Of a DNA stretch of 64,000 nucleotides, positions 7,772 to 16,985 are shown piece by piece. The notes beneath the pieces were generated by a model, which saw nothing but the letters and a program-made list of their open reading frames with translations, made no database searches and was not told the DNA's origin. The stretch is taken from the NCBI GenBank assembly GCA_021771715.1, contig JAETOO010000002.1, forward strand, positions 124,001 through 188,000, given 5' to 3'. Position 1 is the stretch's first letter. Each line of letters opens with the position of its first letter. The position numbers and the translations under genes were made by a program. Source of the stretch: Oscillospiraceae bacterium (lineage in GTDB: Bacteria > Bacillota > Clostridia > Lachnospirales > Lachnospiraceae).

Positions 7772-9667
7772 CTACTGCTCACAGTTAATCCTGCGGAGGC
7801 CCGCCTCCTTGCAGTTGATCGCCCTGATCTTCTCAGGCGGCAGCTTGTACTCGTGTCCGGCGTCGAGCAGACCGTTGATCTCCTGCTGCACGTCGGACAC
7901 CTGCGTGTAGCAGTAGCCCGTGATGTACGGAATCCGCTTGATCGCGGTCGTGATCCTGTCAAAGCGGGCGAGGAACTCCTCCTGCGTCGACACGGTATTC
8001 CCGTAGCCCCAGTCGCCCTCTTTGCCGCCGGAGAATGCGATGCCGCCGTACTCGCTGATGATGATCGGCTGGCCCGCGTACGCAAAGCCCTCCGCCATCG
8101 ACGACTTAAACTGGCTGTGGTAGATTTCCGAGCTCATCAGCTTCTCGAGGTGCTCCGCGTAGCGCTCGAAAAATACTTCGCCGTCCTCCTCGTAGTCATG
8201 CAGCGTGATGATATCCGAGATCGTGTGCTCCCAGCCGTCGTTCACGATCACCGGGCGCATCGAGTCCATGCTCTTCGTCAGGTAATAGATAGCCTGGGTG
8301 AAGTCCTGCTGTTTCTGATTAATCTTGATCTGCGGGACGCCCCACGACTCATTGAACGGCGTCCAGGTGATGATGCACGGATGGCTGTAGTTCTGCCGCA
8401 CAATCTCCATCCACTCCACCGTGAACTCCTGCACCGCATTGTCGCTGAACGCGTAGGTTGCCGCCATCTCGCTCCAGACCAGCAGCCCCTTCACATCGCA
8501 CCAGTACAGGAACCGCTCATCCTCAATCTTCATGTGCTTGCGCACCCCGTTGTAGCCCATCGCGAGCAGCTTGTCAATGTCATCCACCAGCGCCTCCTCG
8601 CTTGGCGGCGTCAGGTGCGAGTCCTCCCAGTAGCCCTGATCGAGAATCAGCCTCTGGTAGAGCGGCTCACCGTTCAGCAGGATATTGCCCGCCTCGATGC
8701 GGATCTCCCGCATACCGAAATACGAGAACACCTCGTCCACGACCTCGCCGTCCCTGAGAATCCGGATGGTCAGATCATAGAGCTCCGGGTGCGCAGGCGT
8801 CCAGCGGTACACGCCCCACGGCGTCACGTCCGGGCGGAAGACGCTCACCACATCCTCCACCGTCCCGCCGGTCAGTGCCTTTGACGAGCGGTTGATCTGT
8901 ACGCCATCGTATTCAATCTCCGCCTCGATCGACCAGCGGCCGGCCTCGCTCTCTGCTCCGGCAGGCCTCTGGCTATCCCCGCTCTTCGCCCCGGCAGGCC
9001 TCTGGCCGCCCACACCTGCCGCCACATCCGACGGCGTATCTCCGATACAGGATTCCACGCTGTACTCGATTCGGATCTGGTGATTCTCCACATCCGGCGT
9101 CAGCTTCAGTCCCGCCAGGTACACCTCCGCCACGCTCTCCATCCAGACCGTCTTCCAGATTCCGGTCGTCTGGACGTACCAGCAGCCAAAGCTGTCCTTC
9201 ATCCAGCGCTGCTTGCCGCGCGGCTGCTCGATGCTCATCGAATCCTCCGCCTTGACCGTCAGCCGGTTCTGCCCCGCACGCAGATACCGCGTGATATCGA
9301 ACGTGAACCGCGCATAGCCGCCGCGGTGCAGCCCGACGTACACGCCGTTCACCCACAGCTTTGTCACAAAATCGCTGCCCTCAAAGTGCAGCAGCACACG
9401 TCTGCCCTCCAGCTCCGTCTGTGCCACCTCGACGGTGCGCTCATACCACACCTGCGCGTGATGCTCCGTCTCCCCGATCCCGCTGAGCTTTGTCTCATAC
9501 GTAAACGGCACCTGAATCTCCCTGTGCTCTTCGGGGAACGCAGCGTACCACTCCTGCTGCTCCCCGCAGTCCCCGTCGTCGAACCGGAAGCTCCAACTCC
9601 CGTTCAGGTTCGTCCACGACCGCCTGACAAGCTGCGGTCTGGGATAATCCTTGATGTATGATTTCAT
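7772..9667 (-). CDS. GH2-family glycoside hydrolase (beta-galactosidase/beta-glucuronidase type)
   Basis: Retaining beta-glycosidase of 631 aa with the GH2 order: sugar-binding jelly-roll (to about 185), immunoglobulin-like domain (about 185-320), TIM barrel. The catalytic acid/base is Glu440 in TPFNESWG and the nucleophile is Glu539 in IISEYGG. There is no signal peptide, so it probably acts in the cytoplasm on imported oligosaccharides. The substrate cannot be read from sequence. It is the last gene of glycan locus A but is separated from the binding-protein gene by about 380 bp containing a strong hairpin and a palindromic element. Two 11-residue repeats interrupt the immunoglobulin-like domain. 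Confidence 0.88.
   Translation of the reverse strand: MKSYIKDYPRPQLVRRSWTNLNGSWSFRFDDGDCGEQQEWYAAFPEEHREIQVPFTYETKLSGIGETEHHAQVWYERTVEVAQTELEGRRVLLHFEGSDFVTKLWVNGVYVGLHRGGYARFTFDITRYLRAGQNRLTVKAEDSMSIEQPRGKQRWMKDSFGCWYVQTTGIWKTVWMESVAEVYLAGLKLTPDVENHQIRIEYSVESCIGDTPSDVAAGVGGQRPAGAKSGDSQRPAGAESEAGRWSIEAEIEYDGVQINRSSKALTGGTVEDVVSVFRPDVTPWGVYRWTPAHPELYDLTIRILRDGEVVDEVFSYFGMREIRIEAGNILLNGEPLYQRLILDQGYWEDSHLTPPSEEALVDDIDKLLAMGYNGVRKHMKIEDERFLYWCDVKGLLVWSEMAATYAFSDNAVQEFTVEWMEIVRQNYSHPCIITWTPFNESWGVPQIKINQKQQDFTQAIYYLTKSMDSMRPVIVNDGWEHTISDIITLHDYEEDGEVFFERYAEHLEKLMSSEIYHSQFKSSMAEGFAYAGQPIIISEYGGIAFSGGKEGDWGYGNTVSTQEEFLARFDRITTAIKRIPYITGYCYTQVSDVQQEINGLLDAGHEYKLPPEKIRAINCKEAGLRRINCEQ
8942..9007 (-). 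repeat. In-frame 33-nt tandem duplication in the GH2 gene
   Basis: Two 11-codon units, GQRPAGAKSGD and SQRPAGAESEA, with nearly identical DNA over the QRPAGA part. This is the best-conserved intragenic repeat in the window and suggests the most recent duplication. Confidence 0.75.
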
Positions 9668-9842
9668 AATGTCTCTCCTTCCTGCCGCGCCGCGGCGTAT
9701 CGTTTTCTATTCCTGCGTTTCCTCTATCGTATCCGTTTTCCTTCTCTCCGTCTAAACTTACTCCCTGCCGCTAAAAAAATCAAGCTCTTTTTATACTGCA
9801 CGAAACTGCCTCGCAGGACGGCAGAAGCATAGACAGGACAAA

Positions 9843-9940
9843 GAGGACGCCGTAAAATGACTGACAGCTGCAGCTGCCGGGATGCGGTCGAGCGCACAAA
9901 TCCCAGTTCCTGCAGATCTGCCGCATTTTGCGGCACCCTC
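9843..9940 (-). repeat. 98-bp palindromic dispersed element, copy B
   Basis: Opposite-strand homologue of the element at 7638-7735, equal in length. In RNA of this strand its ends still pair at 15 of 16 positions, because several changes turn Watson-Crick pairs into G-U pairs. The 383-bp gap between the GH2 and binding-protein genes also contains the hairpin at 9975-10006; otherwise I see only a weak possible promoter for the GH2 gene. Confidence 0.75.
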
Positions 9941-9974
9941 TTCTCTTGATTTCCACGAGATACGAGCCAAGTGG

Positions 9975-10006
9975 CCCAGCCCCCGTTGCTTGCAGCGGGG
10001 GCTGGG
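9975..10006 (-). terminator. Strong GC hairpin after the binding-protein gene
   Basis: A perfect 11-bp stem (CCCAGCCCCCG with CGGGGGCTGGG) and a 10-base loop, 45 bp past the solute-binding-protein stop. No T tract follows, so it may stabilise the upstream mRNA or only partly terminate it, as is common after binding-protein genes. Confidence 0.6.
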
Positions 10007-10050
10007 ATTCCGTATAGACAGGCTTCCATGTCAACGGATCCATATACGGA

Positions 10051-11382
10051 TCAGTGCGCCGCCCAGTACTCATCGAATACCGGCTGCAGTACCGGCATGA
10101 TCTCATTTTTGATCACGTCCTCCGCGCTCTTCTCGCCCAGCCATACCTGATCCAGAAGTCCGTTGTAGAGGCTGGAAAGCTCCACCGAGTTGGATATCAG
10201 ATTCTCGACTGCAATGTATCCTGTCTGTGCCATCTCGACTACGCCGTAGAATTCCTCTGAGCGGATGCCGGAATCCTCGATCCAGGTCTTCAGCGCCGCT
10301 TCGTCCGAATAGTAACTCTCTTCCGTCGGCATCCACAGCCCCATATTGATACAGTCAATCAGGTTCTTGTTGTCATAGAAGAACTGCATGAGCGCTTTCG
10401 CCTCTTCCGGGTGCTTGGAGTTTGCAAATACAACCACCGGATTGCCCCAGACCTTGTTGGTCACCTTCTTGAATTTCGGCAGCACGCCTGTCCCGAGGTT
10501 GATCTCGCCGGACTTGATATAATCCGCGTACCAAAGCATACAGAACTGACCGCCGACGTGCATCGCTACTTTTCCTGTCATCAACGGGTAATTTCCTCCG
10601 CCGATCGCGTCGCGGGAGGTCGGTGTCGGAGCTACGTGATAGACATTCATCAAATCCGCGACCGCCTGAACCGCCTCGATCGTCTCCGGCTTGTCCATCC
10701 AGATCTCCTTGCCGTCCTCGCTGAAGAAACCGCCGCCGTTCGAATGCGCCATGATATCTGCGTCCATATCGGCGATCGCGTACACGTCGATATTCTCCGG
10801 ATCAAAGCCGTCCTCGCCCGGGTGTTTTCCGTTCACGTCCTTCGTCAGCTTGACGCAGGCGTCCAGAAATTCATCCCACGTCCACGCATCCTCGATGCGC
10901 GTCGGCACAGTCACGCCGCAGGATTCGCAGTAGTCCTTATCGTAGAACAGGACATCCGTCTCACCGATATAGTTGGCAACGCTGAACTTTCCGTCTACGT
11001 CCGCATAGTAATGGCTGCTAAGACGCGGTGTAATCGCGCCGGATTCAAACAGGTCACTCACATCCGCGTACATCCCGTTCTCGGCCCAGAGCAGCACATT
11101 CTCGGTCTGCATCTGCCCCATATCCGGCATGGTGTCCGACGCCGCCATCGTGTTCAGCTTTGTGAGATACTCGCTGTACGGGATGTACAGATACTTCACC
11201 GTCACGCCCGGATTCTCCTTCTCGAACAGATCGAACACGTACTCAAACATTTTCTGCTCCGTGCCGTCTCCCCAGTTGCAGAATACCAGCTCAACCGGTT
11301 CCTTCTCTTCCGCCGCCATTGCCGGTGTGAGGCTGCCAAACAGCATCGTCGCCGCAAGAATAGATGTTACAAGTTTCTTCAT
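10051..11382 (-). CDS. Extracellular sugar-binding protein of ABC importer A
   Basis: Family-1 solute-binding protein (443 aa) that would present a sugar or oligosaccharide to permeases encoded at 13467-15244. The start at 11382 follows AAAGGAGG. The N-terminus MKKLVTSILAATMLFG...AMA-AEE is a standard signal peptide without a lipobox cysteine, which is unusual for a Gram-positive binding protein. The mature part starts VELVFCNWGDGTEQKMFE and contains the typical GKVAMHVGGQFCMLWYA region. It lies between the GH127 and GH2 genes in the same direction. The ligand is unknown; arabinose-containing oligosaccharide is a guess from the GH127 neighbour. Confidence 0.88.
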   Translation of the reverse strand: MKKLVTSILAATMLFGSLTPAMAAEEKEPVELVFCNWGDGTEQKMFEYVFDLFEKENPGVTVKYLYIPYSEYLTKLNTMAASDTMPDMGQMQTENVLLWAENGMYADVSDLFESGAITPRLSSHYYADVDGKFSVANYIGETDVLFYDKDYCESCGVTVPTRIEDAWTWDEFLDACVKLTKDVNGKHPGEDGFDPENIDVYAIADMDADIMAHSNGGGFFSEDGKEIWMDKPETIEAVQAVADLMNVYHVAPTPTSRDAIGGGNYPLMTGKVAMHVGGQFCMLWYADYIKSGEINLGTGVLPKFKKVTNKVWGNPVVVFANSKHPEEAKALMQFFYDNKNLIDCINMGLWMPTEESYYSDEAALKTWIEDSGIRSEEFYGVVEMAQTGYIAVENLISNSVELSSLYNGLLDQVWLGEKSAEDVIKNEIMPVLQPVFDEYWAAH

Positions 11383-11487
11383 AGAACCTTCCTCCTTTAA
11401 ATGAAATGATGTATGAACTTCACGGATTCCCATCCGCTTATTCCGCAGTCATGCTCTACCACCGCCGTTCCCGCATCGCAAAGCGTG

Positions 11488-13386
11488 CTATTCCCCGCCG
11501 CCGGCAGCCCCCTGAACCGCAATCCTCTGGCACCACTGGATCGCATCATCCGTTTCCCGCAGGATCGGAAGCTCGTTTTCCGTCGGCAGCCATGTCGTGT
11601 AAGTCGTCCCGGTCTGCCCGGCCGTGGCAAAATCACACAGCACGACACGCGCTCCGTCCGTCGCCGTCGTCTCCGCCAGCAGATACGGAGCGGGATACAG
11701 CGTGTCCTCACACGCCGCCGCAGACAGCCTGAGCTCGCTAAGCCGCAGCGCGGCAGGACTCTCCTGTCCGCCGTTGAAGCGCTGGTCATACGCCAGCAGG
11801 ATCGGCCCCGCATAGAGCGAGGTCTTTCCGCCCACCTCGTAGTTCCCCTGCCAGAAGTGCGGCGACAGGTCAAAGACAAGCTCCAGCACGTCTCCATCCT
11901 TCACCTCAGATACGGTCAGGTACGTGCCTGCCAAAATCCCGTCCACCGCTTCCCCGTTCCGCCGGATGCTCGTCTGCTCCGACCACGCGGGAATGCGCAG
12001 CCTGAGCTCGCCCATGTACGCCGGGTCCGCCGAGACACGGATCTGCAGATCGCTGTCAAACGGATAACCGCCTGTCTGCGTGATCGTCACCGTGTGATTT
12101 TCCTGCGTCGTCAGCTCGGTCTCTGACGCTCCGTAATAATTCACCGTGATCTGTTCGCCCTTTGCCGTCACGCCCCACTGGCCGATCATGCCGAATCCCC
12201 GCGGCCCGTTCACGGAACAGCAGTTCAGCTCAGGGCTGCCCGCCACCGCCTGAAACACGATCTCGTGTGCGCTCGCCAGCCGCTGTCCCTCCATCGGCGT
12301 GTTGTAGGTAAAGCTTCTGCCGCTGGGCTGCTGTGCGCCCAGAAGTGCATTCCAGGTGGAAATCTCCAGCTCATCTGCGGCCAGCGGATCATCGCCAAGC
12401 TCCAGCATATCCACACTGAGCGCCATCCACGCAATCGTGCAGCACGTCTCGATGGCCCTCAGATCGTACGGATTCCCGCACGCCCGCTCGCCCGAGGAGA
12501 ACCCGCCGGTATTGTGGACGTCATACCGCCTCACTCCGTCCCAGATATGTTCAAACGACGTGCGGTAGTCCTCCTCGCCTGTGAGCACGTAGGCCTCCTT
12601 GATCGTCTCAATCGCATGCAGGCACTCCCAGCGCGTCCGGTTCATCTGGTAAAACGGCCTGTTCTCCAGTCCGGCCCGGTAATAATCTCCGCCAAACGGC
12701 GCTTCAAACGTGGCAAACGTCTTTTCCATGAGCTCGCGGCAGCGCTCATCCCCCGTCTCCCGGCCAAGCAGCGCGCAGATATGTCCGATCGCGGCATCCG
12801 TCCCGTCCTTGTCCTCGTCGAGCTTGTGGTCCTGCACGATAAAGTAGTCATACAGACAGCCCACCGCCCGGTCCACGATCTCCATCGCCTGCTCGTTTCC
12901 GGTGGCTCTGTTCCACAGGTACAGTCCCAGCAGATTGTGATAGTGACTCCAGACGTCCCAGGTCTTGTGACCGTCCTGGTTCTTGCCCGCCAGCTTCTGC
13001 CCGTCCGGCCAGACTCCGAGATATCCATCCGCGTCCTGCGCCCGCGCCAGCTGTTCCACGACGTAATCTCCGGCTTCTTTCAGCTTTGCGTCCGGCTTCA
13101 TCTCATAGCAGAGCGCAGCAGAGGTCAGATATTTTCCGGAAAATTCCCCGTACCACGGCACCAGCGCCTGGTGCGGCTGATTGCGGCGGAAATACATCTG
13201 CACCATACCGGGATTCTCGTAGGGAGCCGTCAGCAGCCAATTCTTCAAATTTGCGTCAAACCGCTCCCCCATGACCCCCTCAAGCTTCATATAATTCATA
13301 TTGCCTCCTCCTTCCTGCGCCGCTGCTCCTTCTGTAAAGGACAACAGACAGACTGCTGTCAAAATCAAAATTATCCATTTTTTCAT
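11488..13386 (-). CDS. GH127-type beta-L-arabinofuranosidase (DUF1680)
   Basis: Glycosidase of the cysteine-dependent GH127 family, which release beta-L-arabinofuranose from plant hydroxyproline-linked glycans. The (alpha/alpha)6 barrel has the conserved IETCCTIAWM segment and ELNCCSVNGPRGFGMIGQW; cysteines in this region supply the zinc site and nucleophile in characterised members. The ATG at 13386 has GAGGTG six bases upstream; a GTG three codons earlier is the alternative. The N-terminus MKKWIILILTAVCLLSF...GAAA looks like a signal peptide, so the enzyme may act outside the cell, ahead of import. Membership is well supported; substrate specificity is inferred from the family. Confidence 0.83.
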   Translation of the reverse strand: MKKWIILILTAVCLLSFTEGAAAQEGGGNMNYMKLEGVMGERFDANLKNWLLTAPYENPGMVQMYFRRNQPHQALVPWYGEFSGKYLTSAALCYEMKPDAKLKEAGDYVVEQLARAQDADGYLGVWPDGQKLAGKNQDGHKTWDVWSHYHNLLGLYLWNRATGNEQAMEIVDRAVGCLYDYFIVQDHKLDEDKDGTDAAIGHICALLGRETGDERCRELMEKTFATFEAPFGGDYYRAGLENRPFYQMNRTRWECLHAIETIKEAYVLTGEEDYRTSFEHIWDGVRRYDVHNTGGFSSGERACGNPYDLRAIETCCTIAWMALSVDMLELGDDPLAADELEISTWNALLGAQQPSGRSFTYNTPMEGQRLASAHEIVFQAVAGSPELNCCSVNGPRGFGMIGQWGVTAKGEQITVNYYGASETELTTQENHTVTITQTGGYPFDSDLQIRVSADPAYMGELRLRIPAWSEQTSIRRNGEAVDGILAGTYLTVSEVKDGDVLELVFDLSPHFWQGNYEVGGKTSLYAGPILLAYDQRFNGGQESPAALRLSELRLSAAACEDTLYPAPYLLAETTATDGARVVLCDFATAGQTGTTYTTWLPTENELPILRETDDAIQWCQRIAVQGAAGGGE

Positions 13387-13466
13387 CTCCGCCACCTCAT
13401 CCGTTCCCGCTCAGTCAGGATCTCGCACTTTGCTGCAAAGTCCGCCAGAACACGCATATTTCTCTC

Positions 13467-14324
13467 TCATCCTTTTACGCTGCCCGTCACGATCCCCTGC
13501 ACAAAGTATTTCTGCCCGACAAAGAAAATCAGGATCGTCGGAATCGTCATCACCAGAGCGCCGGCCATGACCGCGCCGTAATCGGAGCCGTAGGAGGAAC
13601 TGAACAGCTGCAGCCCCAGCGCCACCGTGTACTTCTCCATATCGTACAGGTAGAGCATCGGGCCGAAGAAGTCGTTCCACGTCCCCATAAAGGTAAACAG
13701 CATCACGGTGATGCACACCGGCTTGAGCAGCGGGAGCAGAATCTGCCAGTAAATCCGAAGCGGCCCTGCCCCGTCGAGCGTCGCGGCCTCATCGAGGTCC
13801 CGCGGAATCGTCATAAAAAACTGCCGGAACAGGAAAATGTTGAACGCGCCGCCCCCGAAAAAGCACGGGAGAATCAGCGGCCAGTACGTATTGATCGCAT
13901 TCACGCGCTTCCAGATCAGGAAGCCCGGGATCAGCGTCACCGCCCCCGGGATCAACATGGAGCTGATACAGATGGCGAACCACCCCTGCTTGAAGGGAAA
14001 GTCAAAGCGGGCAAATCCGTAGGCCGCCACTGAGGAAGAGACGACGGTCCCGAAGACCACCGGAATTACAATTTTAATCGTATTCAGAAAATACGAAAAA
14101 AATGGAATATCCGCAAAAAACACCGTTTTAAAATTATCGAAGGAAGGTTCCCTTGACCACCACAGCGGCGGAAGAATGTAAATCTCCAGCATGTTCATAA
14201 AGGCAGAGCGGATCAGCCAGTAAAATGGCACCAGAGATATCAGCGCTCCCACAATCAGTGCCAGATAAAGTACCACCCGACTCCCTTTCATTTTTTTCCG
14301 CTTCTTGATTGACATCCCGCTCAT
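13467..14324 (-). CDS. Sugar ABC permease (MalG type), importer A
   Basis: Inner-membrane permease of 285 aa with six predicted membrane segments. It has the ATPase-docking EAA loop (EAATLDGAGPLRIYWQ...LPLLKP) and the C-terminal GIVTGSVKG ending typical of MalG-like partners. Its start overlaps the upstream permease stop by one base (TGATG), so the two are translationally coupled. No ABC ATPase gene is present in the locus; such CUT1 importers in Firmicutes usually share an MsmK-like ATPase encoded elsewhere. Confidence 0.92.
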   Translation of the reverse strand: MSGMSIKKRKKMKGSRVVLYLALIVGALISLVPFYWLIRSAFMNMLEIYILPPLWWSREPSFDNFKTVFFADIPFFSYFLNTIKIVIPVVFGTVVSSSVAAYGFARFDFPFKQGWFAICISSMLIPGAVTLIPGFLIWKRVNAINTYWPLILPCFFGGGAFNIFLFRQFFMTIPRDLDEAATLDGAGPLRIYWQILLPLLKPVCITVMLFTFMGTWNDFFGPMLYLYDMEKYTVALGLQLFSSSYGSDYGAVMAGALVMTIPTILIFFVGQKYFVQGIVTGSVKG

Positions 14325-15244
14325 CAGCTCTCACTCCCCTCAAAGAAAATGTGCCTCGTAAATGTCTTGAAAAAAATTGCGGTGAACAGAATCATAATCA
14401 GAAACATCACCCAGCCCAGCGCGCAGGCATACCCCATCTTGTTCTGCTGAAACGCTACCGAGTACAGATAGTAACTGTAGAAGAGGCTCTTGTTGTTCGG
14501 TCCTCCGCCCGTCATCATAAACGCCTGGTTGAATGCCTGGAAGGAACCAATCAATCCCATCAGCACGTTGAAGAAGATGACCGGTGACACCATCGGGATG
14601 ATCACGTAGATCAGCTCGTGCCGATAGCTCCCGCCGTCAATCCGGACTACCTCCCGCAGAGAATCCGGTACACCCTGGATACCTGCCAGATAGATGATCA
14701 TCGTATTGCCGCAGCTCCACATCGCCATAAAGATCAGGGATGGGATCACAGTACTCTGCCCGGCAAGAAACGACTGCTTCGGAATACCGACCATCCCAAG
14801 GAGCGTGTTGAACAGTCCGAAGTCCTTATTGTACAGCCAGCTCCACAGCACACACATTGCCACGGATGGCACGATCGAGGGCAGATAAAAAATCGTCCGA
14901 TAAATGCTGATCCCCCGCACTCTTCGGCTTAACAGCAGCGCGAGCAAAAATGCGTAAACCGTGCTGCACACCGTCGAGCCAAACGCAAATGAAAACGTAG
15001 CTTTTATGGATTCCTTAAACAGGTAATCGCTCGTAAATATTTTGATGTAATTTTTGAAGCCCACAAAATTCGGGGCCTTGAAAACGTTCCAGTCCGTGAA
15101 GCTCAGGTAAGCGCTGTAGGCAATCGGCACCGCGCAGAACAGCATAAACCCCAGAATAGCCGGTGTGACCAGCGCAAACCCTACCTTCGCATTGTGATCC
15201 CATCTTCTCTTTTTCTTCAAGGCTTTTGTACGTGTCTGCCCCAT
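14324..15244 (-). CDS. Sugar ABC permease (MalF type), importer A
   Basis: Partner permease of the gene it overlaps. I placed the start at MGQTRTKALKKKRRW (15244), which has GAAGGGG eight bases upstream; earlier in-frame starts lack spacing for a ribosome site. Six membrane segments are predicted, starting VGFALVTPAILGFMLFC. The EAA-like loop reads LREVVRIDGGSYRHELIYVIIP. It is the first transport gene downstream of the YesN regulator. Confidence 0.9.
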   Translation of the reverse strand: MGQTRTKALKKKRRWDHNAKVGFALVTPAILGFMLFCAVPIAYSAYLSFTDWNVFKAPNFVGFKNYIKIFTSDYLFKESIKATFSFAFGSTVCSTVYAFLLALLLSRRVRGISIYRTIFYLPSIVPSVAMCVLWSWLYNKDFGLFNTLLGMVGIPKQSFLAGQSTVIPSLIFMAMWSCGNTMIIYLAGIQGVPDSLREVVRIDGGSYRHELIYVIIPMVSPVIFFNVLMGLIGSFQAFNQAFMMTGGGPNNKSLFYSYYLYSVAFQQNKMGYACALGWVMFLIMILFTAIFFKTFTRHIFFEGSES

Positions 15245-15391
15245 TTCGCCATCCCCTTCCATTTCCTTTCTGTTAGTTCCATTATATAATTCTGCTATTT
15301 GCCGAACAATCGGACATATCAGACAAATCTGGAAATATCGCGCAAAAAAAGAAAGGCTGCCGCTCTCTTTTGAGAACAACAGCCATCTTTT

Positions 15392-16822
15392 TTAGTTTTT
15401 TCCGAAAAGCTTTCGGTATTTTGCCGGAGACACATGGTATTTTCTGCCAAACTGTCGTGCAAAATATCCCGGGTCCGATATGCCGACCCGCCTGGCAATC
15501 TCGCCAACCGGAATATCCATTGATTTGAGAAGCTCACTTGCGCGCTCCAGGCGATATTCCGAGAGGTAGCGCGTGTACGGCGTCCCGAAGGCTGCCGTGA
15601 AAAGCCTGCTGAAGTGAGTGGACGAATACCCAAATGCGCGGGAAATGTGCTCCAGAGCGCATTCCTCTGCGTAATGTACCCTCAGATATACCTCCACATT
15701 CCGCACAAAGGAACCATCCTCTCTGTCTTCCTCCCCGGCAGAAAAAAGCCGCTGGATCACATCACAGAGCTGCGCCGCTGTGCTGCACCCGGCAAGCTCC
15801 TCCTCAAACACCCGCCAGAACTCTTCCCGGCGGTTCGGGTACACCCCGAATGCTGCGCCAGCCTGCTGCTTCGCCGCCACCGCCTTCTGGACAGTGTACG
15901 AAATGGCGGAAAATGTGAGCTCTCCATTCCGCAGACAGGCGGCCAGCGGAACCGCCATGACCTGAACCTCGTCGGCTCTCTTGGCAGCTATGCTCTGTGA
16001 CAAAGCCTGAAGCACCTGCTCATTGCAGGGTCTCTGTACCATCAAATGCATCCCGGTTCTGCGGCAGGTCTCCGCATAATCCTCAACCTGCCTCCATCGA
16101 AGGGACAGCTCCTTCAGCCTGCACGGAAGACCTGCGACCACACGCCCCTCCCGGGGCGGAAGCAATGGTTTCGCCGATTCTCCATCGGCCACCACCTGAA
16201 ACAGAAGGTAGCGATTCTCCGAGAGAGACTCCACGTAGTCCTCCTCCGCGAGAAGCCCTGCACGGCTCTTGGCGTCACAGTCTTCCACAAGCACCAGGCG
16301 AAGCTGACTCTTCTTCAGCTCCTCAACACACACCGTTTCCTGTACATTCAGCTCCACGTCTCTGGCAAGCTTGAAAAGAGCCGTCGCAATTCTCTGCCGC
16401 TCCATCGCTCTGTAGCCATTCTGGATCTGCTGATACGATCTGTTTTCGACCAGTTTCGCCTCCAGCTTCGCCAAAGCGTTCTCCAGGCTCTGGCTGTCAA
16501 TCGGTTTGAGCAGATACTCCAGCACATTATAGGTAATTGCGGTTTTTGCGTATTGGAAATCGTCGAACCCGCTCAAAATCATGATCTCAAGCGGTTTGGT
16601 CTGCAGGGCGCGGGCACGGCGGATCAGCTCAATCCCATCCATGCCGGGCATCCGGATATCCGTAAGCAGCGCGTCATACGTGCCGTCCGTCAGATGACGC
16701 AGCGCCTGTTCCGGCTGATGCGTCGTAGTGATCTCGTATTCCGGGCGGTATCTCTGAATGACCCTGCCGATCAAGCCGAGCTGCAGAGCCTCATCGTCTA
16801 CAATAAGCATTTTTACCCGCAC
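15392..16822 (-). CDS. YesN-type response regulator (receiver plus AraC helix-turn-helix), locus A
   Basis: Transcription factor expected to activate the importer and hydrolase genes downstream of it. The receiver begins VKMLIVDDEALQ, with phospho-acceptor Asp55 in LLTDIRMPGMDG and PIDSQSLENAL near the conserved Lys. The C-terminal about 100 residues are an AraC double helix-turn-helix (ISRAFGYSSTHFSRLFTAAFG, ARRVGISDPGYFARQF). The start is GTG at 16822 with GGAGGGG upstream; an ATG four codons later is possible. It is divergent from the YesM kinase at 16986, its likely partner. Confidence 0.92.
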   Translation of the reverse strand: MRVKMLIVDDEALQLGLIGRVIQRYRPEYEITTTHQPEQALRHLTDGTYDALLTDIRMPGMDGIELIRRARALQTKPLEIMILSGFDDFQYAKTAITYNVLEYLLKPIDSQSLENALAKLEAKLVENRSYQQIQNGYRAMERQRIATALFKLARDVELNVQETVCVEELKKSQLRLVLVEDCDAKSRAGLLAEEDYVESLSENRYLLFQVVADGESAKPLLPPREGRVVAGLPCRLKELSLRWRQVEDYAETCRRTGMHLMVQRPCNEQVLQALSQSIAAKRADEVQVMAVPLAACLRNGELTFSAISYTVQKAVAAKQQAGAAFGVYPNRREEFWRVFEEELAGCSTAAQLCDVIQRLFSAGEEDREDGSFVRNVEVYLRVHYAEECALEHISRAFGYSSTHFSRLFTAAFGTPYTRYLSEYRLERASELLKSMDIPVGEIARRVGISDPGYFARQFGRKYHVSPAKYRKLFGKN

Positions 16823-16940
16823 AAGCGATCCACTCCCCTCCGGTTTTAGATAAACCGATCAAAAAAAGCTCCTGAAAAACCAGTCTTCTGTAATTTCTGC
16901 AGTCAGTCACGCGATATCTTTCCTCTATTGTCGTCTTTTG

Positions 16941-16953
16941 TGCTATAATAGCA
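16941..16953 (+). promoter_or_regulatory. Palindromic TGCTATAATAGCA at the kinase promoter
   Basis: A perfect 13-bp palindrome contains a TATAAT -10 with an extended TG, 33-45 bp before the YesM kinase start and inside the divergent YesN-YesM gap. I see no clear -35. It may be both a promoter and a binding site. Confidence 0.5.
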
Positions 16954-16985
16954 CGAACAACATTACTTATCAAGGAGGTAATTCC

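Noticed and set aside
7638-9940. Composite transposon carrying the GH2 gene
   Set aside because: No transposase and no visible target-site duplication; the flanking elements are too diverged to be a recent mobile unit.
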